DNA from: a bacterium
GTDB taxonomy: Bacteria; Cyanobacteriota; Vampirovibrionia; Gastranaerophilales; Gastranaerophilaceae
Assembly (NCBI GenBank): GCA_017396695.1
Contig: JAFQLC010000018.1
Span: forward strand, 186,001-250,000
DNA: 64,000 nt
Direction: 5' to 3'
The notes under the pieces were generated by a model that saw nothing but the letters and a program-made list of their open reading frames with translations, searched no databases and was not told the origin of the DNA. Both the position numbers and the translations under genes were made by a program. Below are positions 1-7,634 of the stretch, in pieces (the stretch's first letter is position 1; each line of letters starts with the position of its first letter).

Positions 1-317
1 AATCACCAGCACTTACAAGCTGCCCACAACGTCGTGGTGTTTGTACTAGGGTTTATACAACAACTCCTAAAAAACCAAACTCAGCTATGAGAAAAGTTGC
101 TCGTGTAAGATTAACAAATGGTTTTGAAGTAACTACTTATATTCCTGGTATTGGTCACAACCTTCAAGAGCACTCTGTTGTACTTATCAGAGGCGGAAGG
201 GTTAAGGACCTACCTGGTGTTAGATATCACATCATCCGTGGTACTTTAGATACTGCAGGTGTTGCAAACAGAAATCAAAGTCGTTCTAAATACGGCGCAA
301 AAAGAGCTAAAAAATAG
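1..317 (+). CDS. rpsL: 30S ribosomal protein S12, 5' end missing
   Basis: Small-subunit ribosomal protein of the decoding centre. The frame is open from the left edge of the window (first full codon at position 3), so the true start lies outside. The visible part begins [14 protein letters not shown] and continues through [18 protein letters not shown], the universally conserved S12 segment around the streptomycin-sensitive lysine (KKPNSA), then [17 protein letters not shown] and the C-terminal RSKYGAK tail. The lysines in KKPNSA and GRVKDLPG, the usual streptomycin-resistance positions, are wild type. It lies 61 nt upstream of rpsG, the standard str-operon order. About the first 20 residues are missing. 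Confidence 0.98.
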   Translation, partial: SPALTSCPQRRGVCTRVYTTTPKKPNSAMRKVARVRLTNGFEVTTYIPGIGHNLQEHSVVLIRGGRVKDLPGVRYHIIRGTLDTAGVANRNQSRSKYGAKRAKK

Positions 318-331
318 TCTGATTTTGGTCG

Positions 332-344
332 GGAGCTTTGCTCC
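332..344 (+). other. Small hairpin between rpsL and rpsG
   Basis: GGAGC-TTT-GCTCC forms a perfect 5-bp stem with a 3-nt loop in the 61-nt spacer. It is not followed by a T run, so it is unlikely to be a terminator. It may be a processing or stability element, or chance. Confidence 0.3.
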
Positions 345-378
345 TTAGTACATTTAGTAAAAAGAAAGGTCAAAGAAA

Positions 379-849
379 ATGTCAAGACGTTCAAAACCGG
401 CGAAAAGAGTTCCACTTCCAGATCCAATTTACAACAGTGTGGACATCGCAAAATTTATCAATAGATTGATGACTAGAGGTAAAAAATCTATTGCACAAAA
501 TATTTTCTATTCAACAATGGAAAATATCAAAGAAAAAACAAACCAAGAACCAACAGAAGTTTTCAAAAAAGCGCTTACAAACGCTACTCCATTAATTGAA
601 GTTAAAGCTCGTCGTATTGGTGGTTCTACATACCAAGTTCCAATCGAAGTAAAACCTGAAAGAGGTTTAGCTTTAAGTTCTTGCTGGATTATTGAATTTG
701 CAAGAAAAAGAAGTGGCAAATCAATGGTTGATAAATTAACTGCTGAAATTATGGACGCAGCAAACGGCGTTGGTGCTTCTTGCAAAAAGAGAGAAGATAC
801 TCACAGAATGGCAGAAGCTAACAAAGCATTTGCTCACTACAGATACTAA
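379..849 (+). CDS. rpsG: 30S ribosomal protein S7
   Basis: Primary 16S rRNA-binding protein that nucleates assembly of the small-subunit head. The 156 residues match the usual bacterial length. It starts MSRRSKPAKRVPLPDP and carries the family core FINRLMTRGKKSIAQNIFY, the RRIGGSTYQVPIEV beta-hairpin and a C-terminal HRMAEANKAFAHYRY. A weak purine-rich ribosome site (AAAGAAAGG) lies upstream. It is co-transcribed with rpsL. The operon ends here at a strong hairpin terminator; fusA and tuf, which commonly follow, are absent. Confidence 0.99.
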   Translation: MSRRSKPAKRVPLPDPIYNSVDIAKFINRLMTRGKKSIAQNIFYSTMENIKEKTNQEPTEVFKKALTNATPLIEVKARRIGGSTYQVPIEVKPERGLALSSCWIIEFARKRSGKSMVDKLTAEIMDAANGVGASCKKREDTHRMAEANKAFAHYRY

Positions 850-865
850 TTAAAAATAATAATTT

Positions 866-898
866 AAAAGACCACTTTCAATTCGAGAGTGGTCTTTT
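866..898. terminator. Bidirectional terminator after rpsG
   Basis: AAAAGACCACT pairs with AGTGGTCTTTT around an 11-nt loop, followed by T-rich sequence on both strands. It serves rpsG on the plus strand and the zinc-ribbon gene on the minus strand, whose stop codon lies inside it. Confidence 0.85.
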
Positions 899-1063
899 TA
901 GTTTTGTTTTGCAGCATGGACAAACCCAATTATTTTGAGCAAAATATTCTTCTGTATTTTTTGCTTGGCATATAGGACAAAGTATGCATTTGTGCTCGAC
1001 AACATCTCCATTGTCAAAAATTTTATTCGCTAAATAATCTGCCAGTTTGCTAATGAGCCACAT
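878..1063 (-). CDS. Small double-CxxC zinc-ribbon protein
   Basis: A 61-residue protein of unknown function. The N-terminal third (MWLISKLADYLANKIFDNG) could be an amphipathic helix. The rest holds two paired-cysteine knuckles, CILCPIC and CPCC, about 20 residues apart, the layout of a zinc ribbon. GGAG seven bases before the ATG supports the start. It follows the M16 peptidase by 24 nt on the same strand and is probably co-transcribed with it. Its last codons form part of the shared terminator. A role as a nucleic-acid or protein adaptor is conceivable, but nothing in the sequence decides it. Confidence 0.75.
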   Translation of the reverse strand: MWLISKLADYLANKIFDNGDVVEHKCILCPICQAKNTEEYFAQNNWVCPCCKTKLKRPLSN

Positions 1064-1087
1064 TTTTGTCTCCGCAATTATCTATAT

Positions 1088-3694
1088 TTACTCCACAACC
1101 ACCATAATATAAGGTTTTGAGAAATATTTGTTTGCAACATTTATAACATCATTTTGTGTTACAGATTTCAAAATTTCCTCAAATTCTTTAGTGTAATTTA
1201 ATCCTCTTCCGTTTGCTTCGTCATTCACAAGTTTTGAGGCATTTGCAGAGTTTGTCTCAAGCGCCAAAACTCTTTGACCGATAATTTTTTCTTTTGCTTC
1301 GTTTAGCTCGTTTTGCGTTACAAAACTTGTTTTAAAATTCGCAAATTCTTTTAAGATTTCAGTTTTTGCTTTGCTTAAATTGCTTTTATCTGTTCCAATG
1401 TAAGCTATAAATGCGCCATCAAGGGTGTTTTGAATTCTTGCAGAGCCTGTTTGATAGGCAATTCCGTGGGTTTCTCGAATGTTTCTAAAAAGTCTTGAGC
1501 TCATGCCGTCGCCTAAAATCGAATTTATAACCTCAAGCGTTGCAATTTCTTTTTTGTTTTCAAGGCCGTCTGTTTTATATCCTAAAACAAGCCATGCGGT
1601 TTCTTTTTCTTCTTTTTTAATAGTTTTTTCTATGTTTTTAGCAGGCACATAATTTTGTTTTTTAAAATCTGTAATTTTTATTTTGTTTTCTTTTCCATTT
1701 TCAAAAATATCTGTGAAATTATCTATAATTTCTTTTTCGTCAACATTACCAACAACAGATATAACAAGGTTTTTGGCATCTAAACTTTTTTTGAAGTCAC
1801 CTTTAATTGTTTTTTTGTTAACATTTGGAATATCTTGCTTTAAAATTTCAGAATTATTTGCATAAATGCTTCCCTCAAATGCTAATTTTTTGAAGTTATC
1901 AAGTGCAAGCGATAATGAGTTATCTTCGAGGTTTTTAATTGCATCTAAGTTTGCTGATTTCACTTTTCTAATGTTTTCTGTTAAGAAATTTGCATTTTGT
2001 GTTATTTCTTTTAACATAAATAAGGCGTCAGAAAGCCTGTTTTTAGTTGCTTTCACTTTAATTTCCATATTATCGCTTGATTTTGTGAAATACATGGAAA
2101 TTCCTCTTTCGTCTAGGTATGTTGCAATTTCATCACTTGTATAATTTTTTGTTCCCTCACGAGCAATTTCGCTTGCAAGCATAAGCGATGCTGGTGTCGT
2201 GGATGTGTGACTTGCGCCTCTGCTCAAAACATTAATTGCAACAATTGCATTTGAATTATTTTTTTGAATTATAAGAACTGCGCCATTTGCAAGAAGATAT
2301 TTTTTTATGTTTCCAACTTCTTCAATTAACTTATATTCGCCTGTTTTTTTAACTTTTTTATCTGAAATTTCTTTTGTGTTTGTGTTTTTTGAAATAACTT
2401 TAGATAAATAATAATTATCTTCTTTTAAATATTTTTGAGCTGCTTTTATGACATCTTTTTTAGTTACTTTTTTGATATTTTCAACATATGTATCTAAATT
2501 ATCTAAATTGCCCCAATAAAGCATTGAGTAACCAATTTCGCCTGAAATATTTTCAATTGACTCACGAGAATAGTAAGTTTCTGTTTCAACAATGTTTTTT
2601 GCTTTTTCAATTTCAGCTTCTGTGATATTTCCAAGTTTTACATTATCTATAATCCCAAAAATTTCTTTTACGATTGTTGTTTCATATTCTGGTTTATAGT
2701 TTGTTGAAATTGTAAAAATTCCGTCTTGCAAATAAGAGCTTGAATTGCTTGAAATTGAGTTTGCAATTTGTTTATTTTCAACGAGCGCTTGGTTTAATTT
2801 TGAGCTTTTTCCGCTTCCTAAAACAATGCTTAAAACATCAAGCGCAAGCGCTTCTTTAGAGTTGTCAAATTTTGGAATTTTAAACGCTAAAATTGCGTAA
2901 TTACTTGCAATGTCTTTTTCTTCAATTATTTCAGTTTTTTTTGTGGGGAAATTAATTTTTGGATATTTTATTTTTTCTTTTTTGTAATCAGCATTCGCTG
3001 TTTTAAATGCCTCTTCTGTTTTTTGAATTGCATAATTTGGGTCAACGTTGCCTACAATTACGGTGTAAATTTTGTCTGGTGTATAGAATTTATTGAAATA
3101 ATCTAAAATTTCTTCTCTAGTGATTGTTTCAATTACTTTGCTTGTGCCTAAAACCTCACGTTTGTATGGGTGGTTTGAATCTGAATAAATTAATTCAAAC
3201 AAATTATTATATAAAATTCTACTTGGAATATCTGCGCTTCTTGCAATTTCAGCAAGCACAACACCTCTTTCTTTCTCTAGTTCTTTTCTTGGAATAAGTG
3301 GGTGGGTTAACATATCTGCATGTAAATTAAGCGCAAGTTCGAAATCTTTGGATGGAATTGTAATATAGTAGTGCGTATAATCTTTGCTTGTTGCAGCATT
3401 TGTTGTTGCCCCTTTTGCCTCAAGCAACTTTTCAAATTCGCCTGTCGGATGCTTTTGTGTGCCTTTGAAAAACAAGTGTTCAAGAAAATGCGAAACGCCT
3501 GTGTTTGAGTCATTTTCATTCACTGAGCCTGTTTTTATCCAAGTGTCAATTGTGACAATCGGGTTGCTTGTTACTTGTTTCACAATTACAGTTTGCCCCG
3601 AAGAAAGTTTTTTCATTACAGGTTTTTCGCCTGCAAATGCCCCTTGAAGTGAAAAAACAAGTGCGATTATAAAAATAAATATATTTTTTTTCAT
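1088..3694 (-). CDS. Two-domain M16 (pitrilysin-family) zinc peptidase
   Basis: Putative exported metallopeptidase of 868 residues containing two consecutive M16 units. The first unit has the inverted zinc motif HFLEH (residues 69-73 from the chosen start) and the downstream glutamate in ERGVVLAEI that supplies the third ligand. The second unit lacks HxxEH but keeps the GDGMSSRLF and R/Y substrate-side motif (RETHGIAYQ), as in classic two-domain M16 enzymes. Residues 1-21 form a signal peptide (hydrophobic core, ending GAFA), suggesting a periplasmic location. The ATG at 3694 is preferred to one six codons upstream because GGGG lies about 5 nt before it. Substrate unknown. Confidence 0.92.
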   Translation of the reverse strand: MKKNIFIFIIALVFSLQGAFAGEKPVMKKLSSGQTVIVKQVTSNPIVTIDTWIKTGSVNENDSNTGVSHFLEHLFFKGTQKHPTGEFEKLLEAKGATTNAATSKDYTHYYITIPSKDFELALNLHADMLTHPLIPRKELEKERGVVLAEIARSADIPSRILYNNLFELIYSDSNHPYKREVLGTSKVIETITREEILDYFNKFYTPDKIYTVIVGNVDPNYAIQKTEEAFKTANADYKKEKIKYPKINFPTKKTEIIEEKDIASNYAILAFKIPKFDNSKEALALDVLSIVLGSGKSSKLNQALVENKQIANSISSNSSSYLQDGIFTISTNYKPEYETTIVKEIFGIIDNVKLGNITEAEIEKAKNIVETETYYSRESIENISGEIGYSMLYWGNLDNLDTYVENIKKVTKKDVIKAAQKYLKEDNYYLSKVISKNTNTKEISDKKVKKTGEYKLIEEVGNIKKYLLANGAVLIIQKNNSNAIVAINVLSRGASHTSTTPASLMLASEIAREGTKNYTSDEIATYLDERGISMYFTKSSDNMEIKVKATKNRLSDALFMLKEITQNANFLTENIRKVKSANLDAIKNLEDNSLSLALDNFKKLAFEGSIYANNSEILKQDIPNVNKKTIKGDFKKSLDAKNLVISVVGNVDEKEIIDNFTDIFENGKENKIKITDFKKQNYVPAKNIEKTIKKEEKETAWLVLGYKTDGLENKKEIATLEVINSILGDGMSSRLFRNIRETHGIAYQTGSARIQNTLDGAFIAYIGTDKSNLSKAKTEILKEFANFKTSFVTQNELNEAKEKIIGQRVLALETNSANASKLVNDEANGRGLNYTKEFEEILKSVTQNDVINVANKYFSKPYIMVVVE

Positions 3695-3745
3695 TTTTCC
3701 CCAAATGCTCAAGTGATGTAGAATATCTTAATGATTTAAAATCAT

Positions 3746-3774
3746 TTTACTATATTTTTCCTTTGTAGTAAAAT
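3746..3774 (+). promoter_or_regulatory. dnaA promoter, leaderless geometry
   Basis: TTTACT (3746-3751), a 17-nt spacer and TAAAAT (3769-3774). Only 6 nt separate the -10 box from the dnaA ATG, so transcription would start at or next to the start codon. No Shine-Dalgarno precedes it. Confidence 0.55.
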
Positions 3775-3780
3775 GTCCAT

Positions 3781-5202
3781 ATGGTTCAAGGAATGGTCAA
3801 TAGGCGTAAACTTTCACCGCTTGAAGAGGAAAGTTGGAACAAGATTATGGGTATTTTGGAGACTAAAGTTTCTCCAACTACATTTAACCCATGGATGCTT
3901 TCGCTTTCTCCTTTGGATATTTTGGGCGAAGATGTTGAAGGAAATAAATTCCGTTTAACATCTGACCAAGCATTTGGTATTCAAGTGCTTCAAAAAAGAT
4001 ATTTGAGTGATATTTCAGATGCAATTTTTGAAGTTACAGGGAAAAGATATGCAATTGAGCTTTTGCAAGTTCAACCAAATGTTAAAAAAACAAAACCAAC
4101 AAAAGAAAAGCCTGATGGAAATGTTGTTCAAATGCGAAAACAAATTGAACAAATGAAGCAAATGCACTCTTTCTGCGGTTTGAATTTGAACTATACTTTT
4201 GAAAATTTTGTAGTTGGTGAAAATTCAAAGTTTGCATATAATGCAGCAGTGCAAATTTCAGAAGCTCCTGGGCAAAAATATAATCCTCTTTTCATAAATG
4301 GTTCAATCGGAATTGGCAAAACGCACATTATGCAAGCAATTGGGCATAATATCTTAAAGCATTTTCCTGAGATGAAAGTGAAATATGTCAAAGCTGAAAA
4401 CATTATGAATCAGCTTGTGGAAAGTCTTTCAAGCGTTAAAGACACAACATATATGATGAAAAAATTTAGGGATACGTACAGAAATGTTGATGTCCTTTTA
4501 ATCGACGACATTCAATTTGTTGAAGGAAAAAAGCGCACAGAAGAAGAAATTTTCAACATTTTTGATACATTGTTCCACGCAGGAAAACAAATAGTTTTTG
4601 CATCAGACCGCCCAATTCAAGAGTTTACAAAAACTTCGGATAGGCTGAAAAGCCGTTATGAATGGGGCTTAAATGTTCAAATTACTGTTCCAGATTATGA
4701 AACAAGAGTTGAAATATTAAAAAAATATGGCGCAAGAACAAATTATCTTCTAGAGGAAGATGTAATAAAATTCCTTGCTTCAACTTTTGATAATAACGTG
4801 CGAGAGCTTGAAGGAGCTTATAATAAATTGAGCGCTTATGCGAGCATTTGTGGTGAAAATATTGATGTTCAGAAAGCAAGAGAAATTTTAAAATGCGATA
4901 TGAACCTAAAAACTGTAACCGCAAAAGATATTATTGCAGTGTGTGCTAAATATTTTAAAGTTTCAATTAAAGATATTGAAGGTACGCAAAGAACAAAAAA
5001 CATTTCTCTTGCAAGGCAAGTGGCAATTTACCTTTCAAGGGAAATAACAGAAAATTCTTTTCCTGAGCTTGCGAAAGACTTTAAGAAAAATCATACAACA
5101 ATTCTTTATTGTTATGAAAAAATTGCTAAAGCTATGAAATCTGATAAAGAACTTTCGCTTTTAATTAATGATGTTAAAAATATTATTGCTAAGGAAAAAT
5201 AG
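3781..5202 (+). CDS. dnaA: Chromosomal replication initiator DnaA
   Basis: AAA+ initiator that binds DnaA boxes and opens the replication origin. The order is an N-terminal DnaB/DiaA-contact domain (about 1-95), a Lys/Gln-rich linker, the AAA+ domain with Walker A GSIGIGKTH (about 174-182) and Walker B LLIDDIQF (about 238), sensor and box VII RELEGAYNKL, then the DNA-binding domain (about 385-473). The signature helix reads KKNHTTILYCYEKI, where E. coli has RDHTT: the base-contacting Asp is Asn. The 473 residues are normal. A second ATG at 3793 has AGGA directly abutting it, too close for a ribosome site. dnaN, recF and gyrB do not flank the gene. Confidence 0.98.
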   Translation: MVQGMVNRRKLSPLEEESWNKIMGILETKVSPTTFNPWMLSLSPLDILGEDVEGNKFRLTSDQAFGIQVLQKRYLSDISDAIFEVTGKRYAIELLQVQPNVKKTKPTKEKPDGNVVQMRKQIEQMKQMHSFCGLNLNYTFENFVVGENSKFAYNAAVQISEAPGQKYNPLFINGSIGIGKTHIMQAIGHNILKHFPEMKVKYVKAENIMNQLVESLSSVKDTTYMMKKFRDTYRNVDVLLIDDIQFVEGKKRTEEEIFNIFDTLFHAGKQIVFASDRPIQEFTKTSDRLKSRYEWGLNVQITVPDYETRVEILKKYGARTNYLLEEDVIKFLASTFDNNVRELEGAYNKLSAYASICGENIDVQKAREILKCDMNLKTVTAKDIIAVCAKYFKVSIKDIEGTQRTKNISLARQVAIYLSREITENSFPELAKDFKKNHTTILYCYEKIAKAMKSDKELSLLINDVKNIIAKEK

Positions 5203-5204
5203 GG

Positions 5205-6074
5205 CTAAATCCAATTTGCACTGAATGCTTTTGCGCCAAATTCAATACATTGCGTGCACATTTTTGTGTCTGCTGTGCATTTGCGAGAAAAATCTGACAT
5301 ATCAGCTCCCATTCTTGCTCTAAAATCACCAGATAATATTGGACAAGCAAAAACTCCTTTGTTCGTGAAAATTCTAGATGTTGCGCAGTCTAGTTTTTCA
5401 GGGTCTGCTTTTGGTGGGTCGAATTTATATTCGCCAATTGTGTGTTCTTTTGAAAAATAAGGTGTAATCTTGAGATTTATATCTTCAAATTCTGCACCAA
5501 GTTTTTTGTAGATTTCGCTAAATCCTTCCAAAAGCACATCTTTGCTTTCTTTGTAATAGTCTGTCACTTGAACAATTGGGTTAAAACCATATTTTATAAG
5601 GCAAGAAAGTGCATTAACTGCTTTTCTGAAGCTTCCTCTGCCTCTTAGCATATCGTTTTTTGCTTCTTCAAAATGCTCAAAGCTAATTACATAAATGCTT
5701 TCATAGGAGCTTTCGTTATCAATTTTTTTTAAAAAACGAGCTTTTTTCTCGTTAATTGTTTGTCCGTTTGTGATAATACACACGGAAGAAATTTTCAAGC
5801 AGAGCCTTATTATTTGGTTAAAATCAGGATGAATTGTTGGTTCTCCGCCTGTTAGATATATCATTTTGACATTTAAGTCTTTAATTTGCTTCAGGGCAGT
5901 TTTGATTTTTTTAATTTCCAAAAAATCTTTTTCCATTGTGAAACTATTTTTTGGAATGTAGCAGTGCTTGCATTTCATATTGCAGGCTTTTTTTGAAAGT
6001 TCTATGAAAAAATTATCTAATCTTTCCATTTTAATTACAGGTGCTTGTATAAAATTTTTGATAATACTGTTCAT
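5205..6074 (-). CDS. Radical SAM protein with C-terminal cysteine cluster
   Basis: Radical SAM enzyme of 289 residues and unknown product. The cluster motif CNMKCKHC (about residues 31-38) is followed by YLTGGEPTIHPDF, the SAM-binding GGE strand typical of the superfamily. The C-terminal part holds further cysteines (LDCATSR, FACPIL, a lone Cys and CTQC) in a SPASM/twitch-like spacing, suggesting an auxiliary Fe-S cluster as in peptide-modifying members. AAGGAG eight bases before the ATG fixes the start. It converges on dnaA with a 2-nt gap. No precursor peptide or partner is visible next door, so the substrate cannot be named. Confidence 0.88.
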   Translation of the reverse strand: MNSIIKNFIQAPVIKMERLDNFFIELSKKACNMKCKHCYIPKNSFTMEKDFLEIKKIKTALKQIKDLNVKMIYLTGGEPTIHPDFNQIIRLCLKISSVCIITNGQTINEKKARFLKKIDNESSYESIYVISFEHFEEAKNDMLRGRGSFRKAVNALSCLIKYGFNPIVQVTDYYKESKDVLLEGFSEIYKKLGAEFEDINLKITPYFSKEHTIGEYKFDPPKADPEKLDCATSRIFTNKGVFACPILSGDFRARMGADMSDFSRKCTADTKMCTQCIEFGAKAFSANWI

Positions 6075-6238
6075 TTATTCCACTCCTTGACTTGTTTAAG
6101 TTTAGGATATTACTTGAACTAAAAAAATAAATTAGCCACTAAAGCTAGTTATGTGGGCGGTTTTTAGCTAGCCTTGTGGATATGAAGTTTATTTATATTG
6201 ATTTTTTGAATTTTATGGTATGATTTATTTTGTTGAAT

Positions 6239-6271
6239 TTGAAAATTTAATATTTGATTTGTCATAGTGGC
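6239..6271 (+). repeat. Direct repeat, upstream copy (decayed tRNA-Leu 5' end)
   Basis: TTGAAAATTTAATATTT followed by 5 nt and GTCATAGTGGC. The second copy at 6367-6400 has the same 17-mer, a 6-nt gap and GTCGTAGTGGC, the first 11 nt of tRNA-Leu. The copies are 128-129 nt apart. Confidence 0.7.
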
Positions 6272-6300
6272 ACGAAAATTGAGTGCTATAAGACAGTGGA

Positions 6301-6321
6301 GAAAGCAACAGTGTTGCTTTC
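6301..6321 (+). other. Perfect 10-bp inverted repeat
   Basis: GAAAGCAACA-G-TGTTGCTTTC would fold as a stem with a tight loop in RNA. It is not followed by T residues, so it is not a standard terminator. Confidence 0.55.
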
Positions 6322-6329
6322 GGAATAAA

Positions 6330-6360
6330 GAGGCACAAGATGCGCAACGCGCTCCGCCTC
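6330..6360 (+). other. Two-tier GC-rich hairpin
   Basis: GAGGC (6330-6334) pairs with GCCTC (6356-6360), enclosing GCGC-AAC-GCGC (6342-6352). It sits 29 nt before the tRNA and is unusually GC-rich for this sequence. Confidence 0.45.
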
Positions 6361-6366
6361 ATAAAA

Positions 6367-6400
6367 TTGAAAATTTAATATTTTTTCGTGTCGTAGTGGC
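6367..6400 (+). repeat. Direct repeat, downstream copy (tRNA-Leu leader and 5' end)
   Basis: Second copy of the repeat at 6239-6271. The first 17 nt are identical and 10 of the next 11 matched tRNA bases agree. Confidence 0.7.
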
Positions 6401-6473
6401 GGAATGGTAGACGCGCACGTTTGAGGGGCGTGTGGGGTGACCTGTGGGGGTTCAAGTCCCCCCTACGACACCA
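6390..6473 (+). tRNA. tRNA-Leu(GAG)
   Basis: The 84 nt include an encoded CCA. The acceptor stem is GTCGTAG/CTACGAC. The anticodon stem CACGT/GCGTG (last pair a T-G wobble) encloses loop TTGAGGG, giving anticodon GAG (6423-6425), which reads CUC and CUU. A 13-nt variable region marks a class II tRNA. The T arm is GGGGG-TTCAAGT-CCCCC. The D-arm sequence GGCGGAATGGTAGACGCG is characteristic of tRNA-Leu. Its 5' end and leader are partly duplicated upstream. Confidence 0.95.
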
Positions 6474-6528
6474 TATAAAATATCAAGGTTTTACCTTATT
6501 TATTACTGTTGTATTGAGGTTTTTGATT

Positions 6529-6723
6529 ATGCCATATGGTAGCAATCATCCAGAACAAATTCCATATTGGGTTACATTGGTGTTGGTTACATATATTTAC
6601 AACCGTTTGCTTGATTATAACTATAAAAAGAATTTAAAACTTTTGCGGTATATTACGGCTGTTTATCTTGTATTGGTTTTGATTATTACCATCATTTTTT
6701 TCCGTTTTTTGTTAAATGCTTAA
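6529..6723 (+). CDS. Small two-helix membrane protein
   Basis: A 64-residue protein of unknown function. Two hydrophobic helices (about 13-25 and 41-60) flank a short basic loop (NYKKNLKLL), giving a helical hairpin. GAGG nine bases before the ATG at 6529 supports this start. A longer reading of the frame would begin inside the tRNA and is rejected. It lies 55 nt after the tRNA and might share its transcript. Confidence 0.5.
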   Translation: MPYGSNHPEQIPYWVTLVLVTYIYNRLLDYNYKKNLKLLRYITAVYLVLVLIITIIFFRFLLNA

Positions 6724-6861
6724 TAATTATTATTGAGCTCACAAACTGCCCTCAATCCTTTTGATATCATCTTTAATTTATAATAATTGCACCATGTAAC
6801 TTCTTATATGCATATTGACACATGTTGTATCATGAGATTGTTAATACAATGGAGAATGACG

Positions 6862-7494
6862 ATGGAAAAGAAAAAGAACACATTTTGGTCTTGGCGTATA
6901 GAAACCATTGAAGATTGTGAAAAATTTATTAACGATGCCCATTGGTTTTTGATTATATTAGCTGGTTTTATGTGTGTTGGTAGTTTTTTTCTTAAGCAAT
7001 TTTGGGCGCTTTTGCCTGATGTTGCAACAATGCTTATTCTTGCTTTTTTGTTGAAAAAATATCAATCACGCACAGTCTCTGTTTTTATTTTTCTATATTC
7101 TTTAGGAATTACAATATCAACTTTTGGGAATAAATTAAATTTGGCTTATGCTCAAGGTTCAGGTGGCGGAAGAAATATTTTTCTTGCTTTGATATTTGTG
7201 TATGTTTCAGTTAATGCAATGAGGGCTACTTTTAAGTTATTTAAATTAAAAAATCTTGTGGTTTCTTGGAAAAACTTTTTTATAAAAACACTTATTTTTA
7301 TTCCACTTCTTATAGTTTTAGGTTTTATTGCGCTTGTGTGTTGCGCTATTTTTCAAAATAGTTTGCTATGCGGTTCAATTATATTTCTTGCAATGTTTTT
7401 GTCTGCATTTATTGCCTATGCTGGATTTTTCCCAATGTCAGATAAATTAAAAATTAAATCTCCAGCTCCAGTTTTTTCAGAAGAAAATGTGTAA
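6862..7494 (+). CDS. Multi-pass membrane protein, unknown function
   Basis: A 210-residue protein that I do not recognise. An N-terminal cytoplasmic stretch (MEKKKNTFWSWRIETIEDCE) is followed by about six hydrophobic segments and a short polar C-terminus. GGAG seven bases before the ATG at 6862 makes this start better than upstream in-frame ATGs at 6787 and 6856. A single SGGG motif follows the third or fourth segment. No catalytic motif is visible. The flanking genes give no clear functional hint. Confidence 0.7.
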   Translation: MEKKKNTFWSWRIETIEDCEKFINDAHWFLIILAGFMCVGSFFLKQFWALLPDVATMLILAFLLKKYQSRTVSVFIFLYSLGITISTFGNKLNLAYAQGSGGGRNIFLALIFVYVSVNAMRATFKLFKLKNLVVSWKNFFIKTLIFIPLLIVLGFIALVCCAIFQNSLLCGSIIFLAMFLSAFIAYAGFFPMSDKLKIKSPAPVFSEENV

Positions 7495-7634
7495 AATTTG
7501 TTTGTAATCCAGTTTAATAAAATCCAAAACGGAATTTATAGGAGCTATAATCCCTTATAATTTCAACTATTAGCATTATAAAAAAAACTTGAAGCTATGC
7601 TATAATCACACTATCGGCGAAATGTAGGATAGTG

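Larger units (their letters stand above)
6075..6389. other. Intergenic spacer upstream of tRNA-Leu
   Basis: This 315-nt divergent spacer has no convincing gene. It holds a possible weak sigma-70 promoter (TTGATT 6198-6203 and TATGAT 6219-6224, spacing 15), one near-match DnaA box (TGTGGATAT 6175-6183), the first copy of a direct repeat shared with the tRNA 5' flank, and two hairpins just before the tRNA. A small structured RNA is possible, but it matches no family I recognise. Confidence 0.5.

Noticed and set aside
6075-6183. Riboswitch-like fold upstream of the radical SAM gene
   Set aside because: GCTAG/CTAGC and CCAC/GTGG pairings can be drawn but do not match the preQ1 or other aptamers that I compared by memory.
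6175-6183. DnaA box and replication origin near tRNA-Leu
   Set aside because: Only one 8-of-9 match is present; an origin should have a cluster plus an AT-rich unwinding element.
6421-6528. N-terminal extension of the small membrane protein into tRNA-Leu
   Set aside because: The start would lie in the anticodon loop of a confident tRNA. The ATG at 6529 has a better ribosome site.
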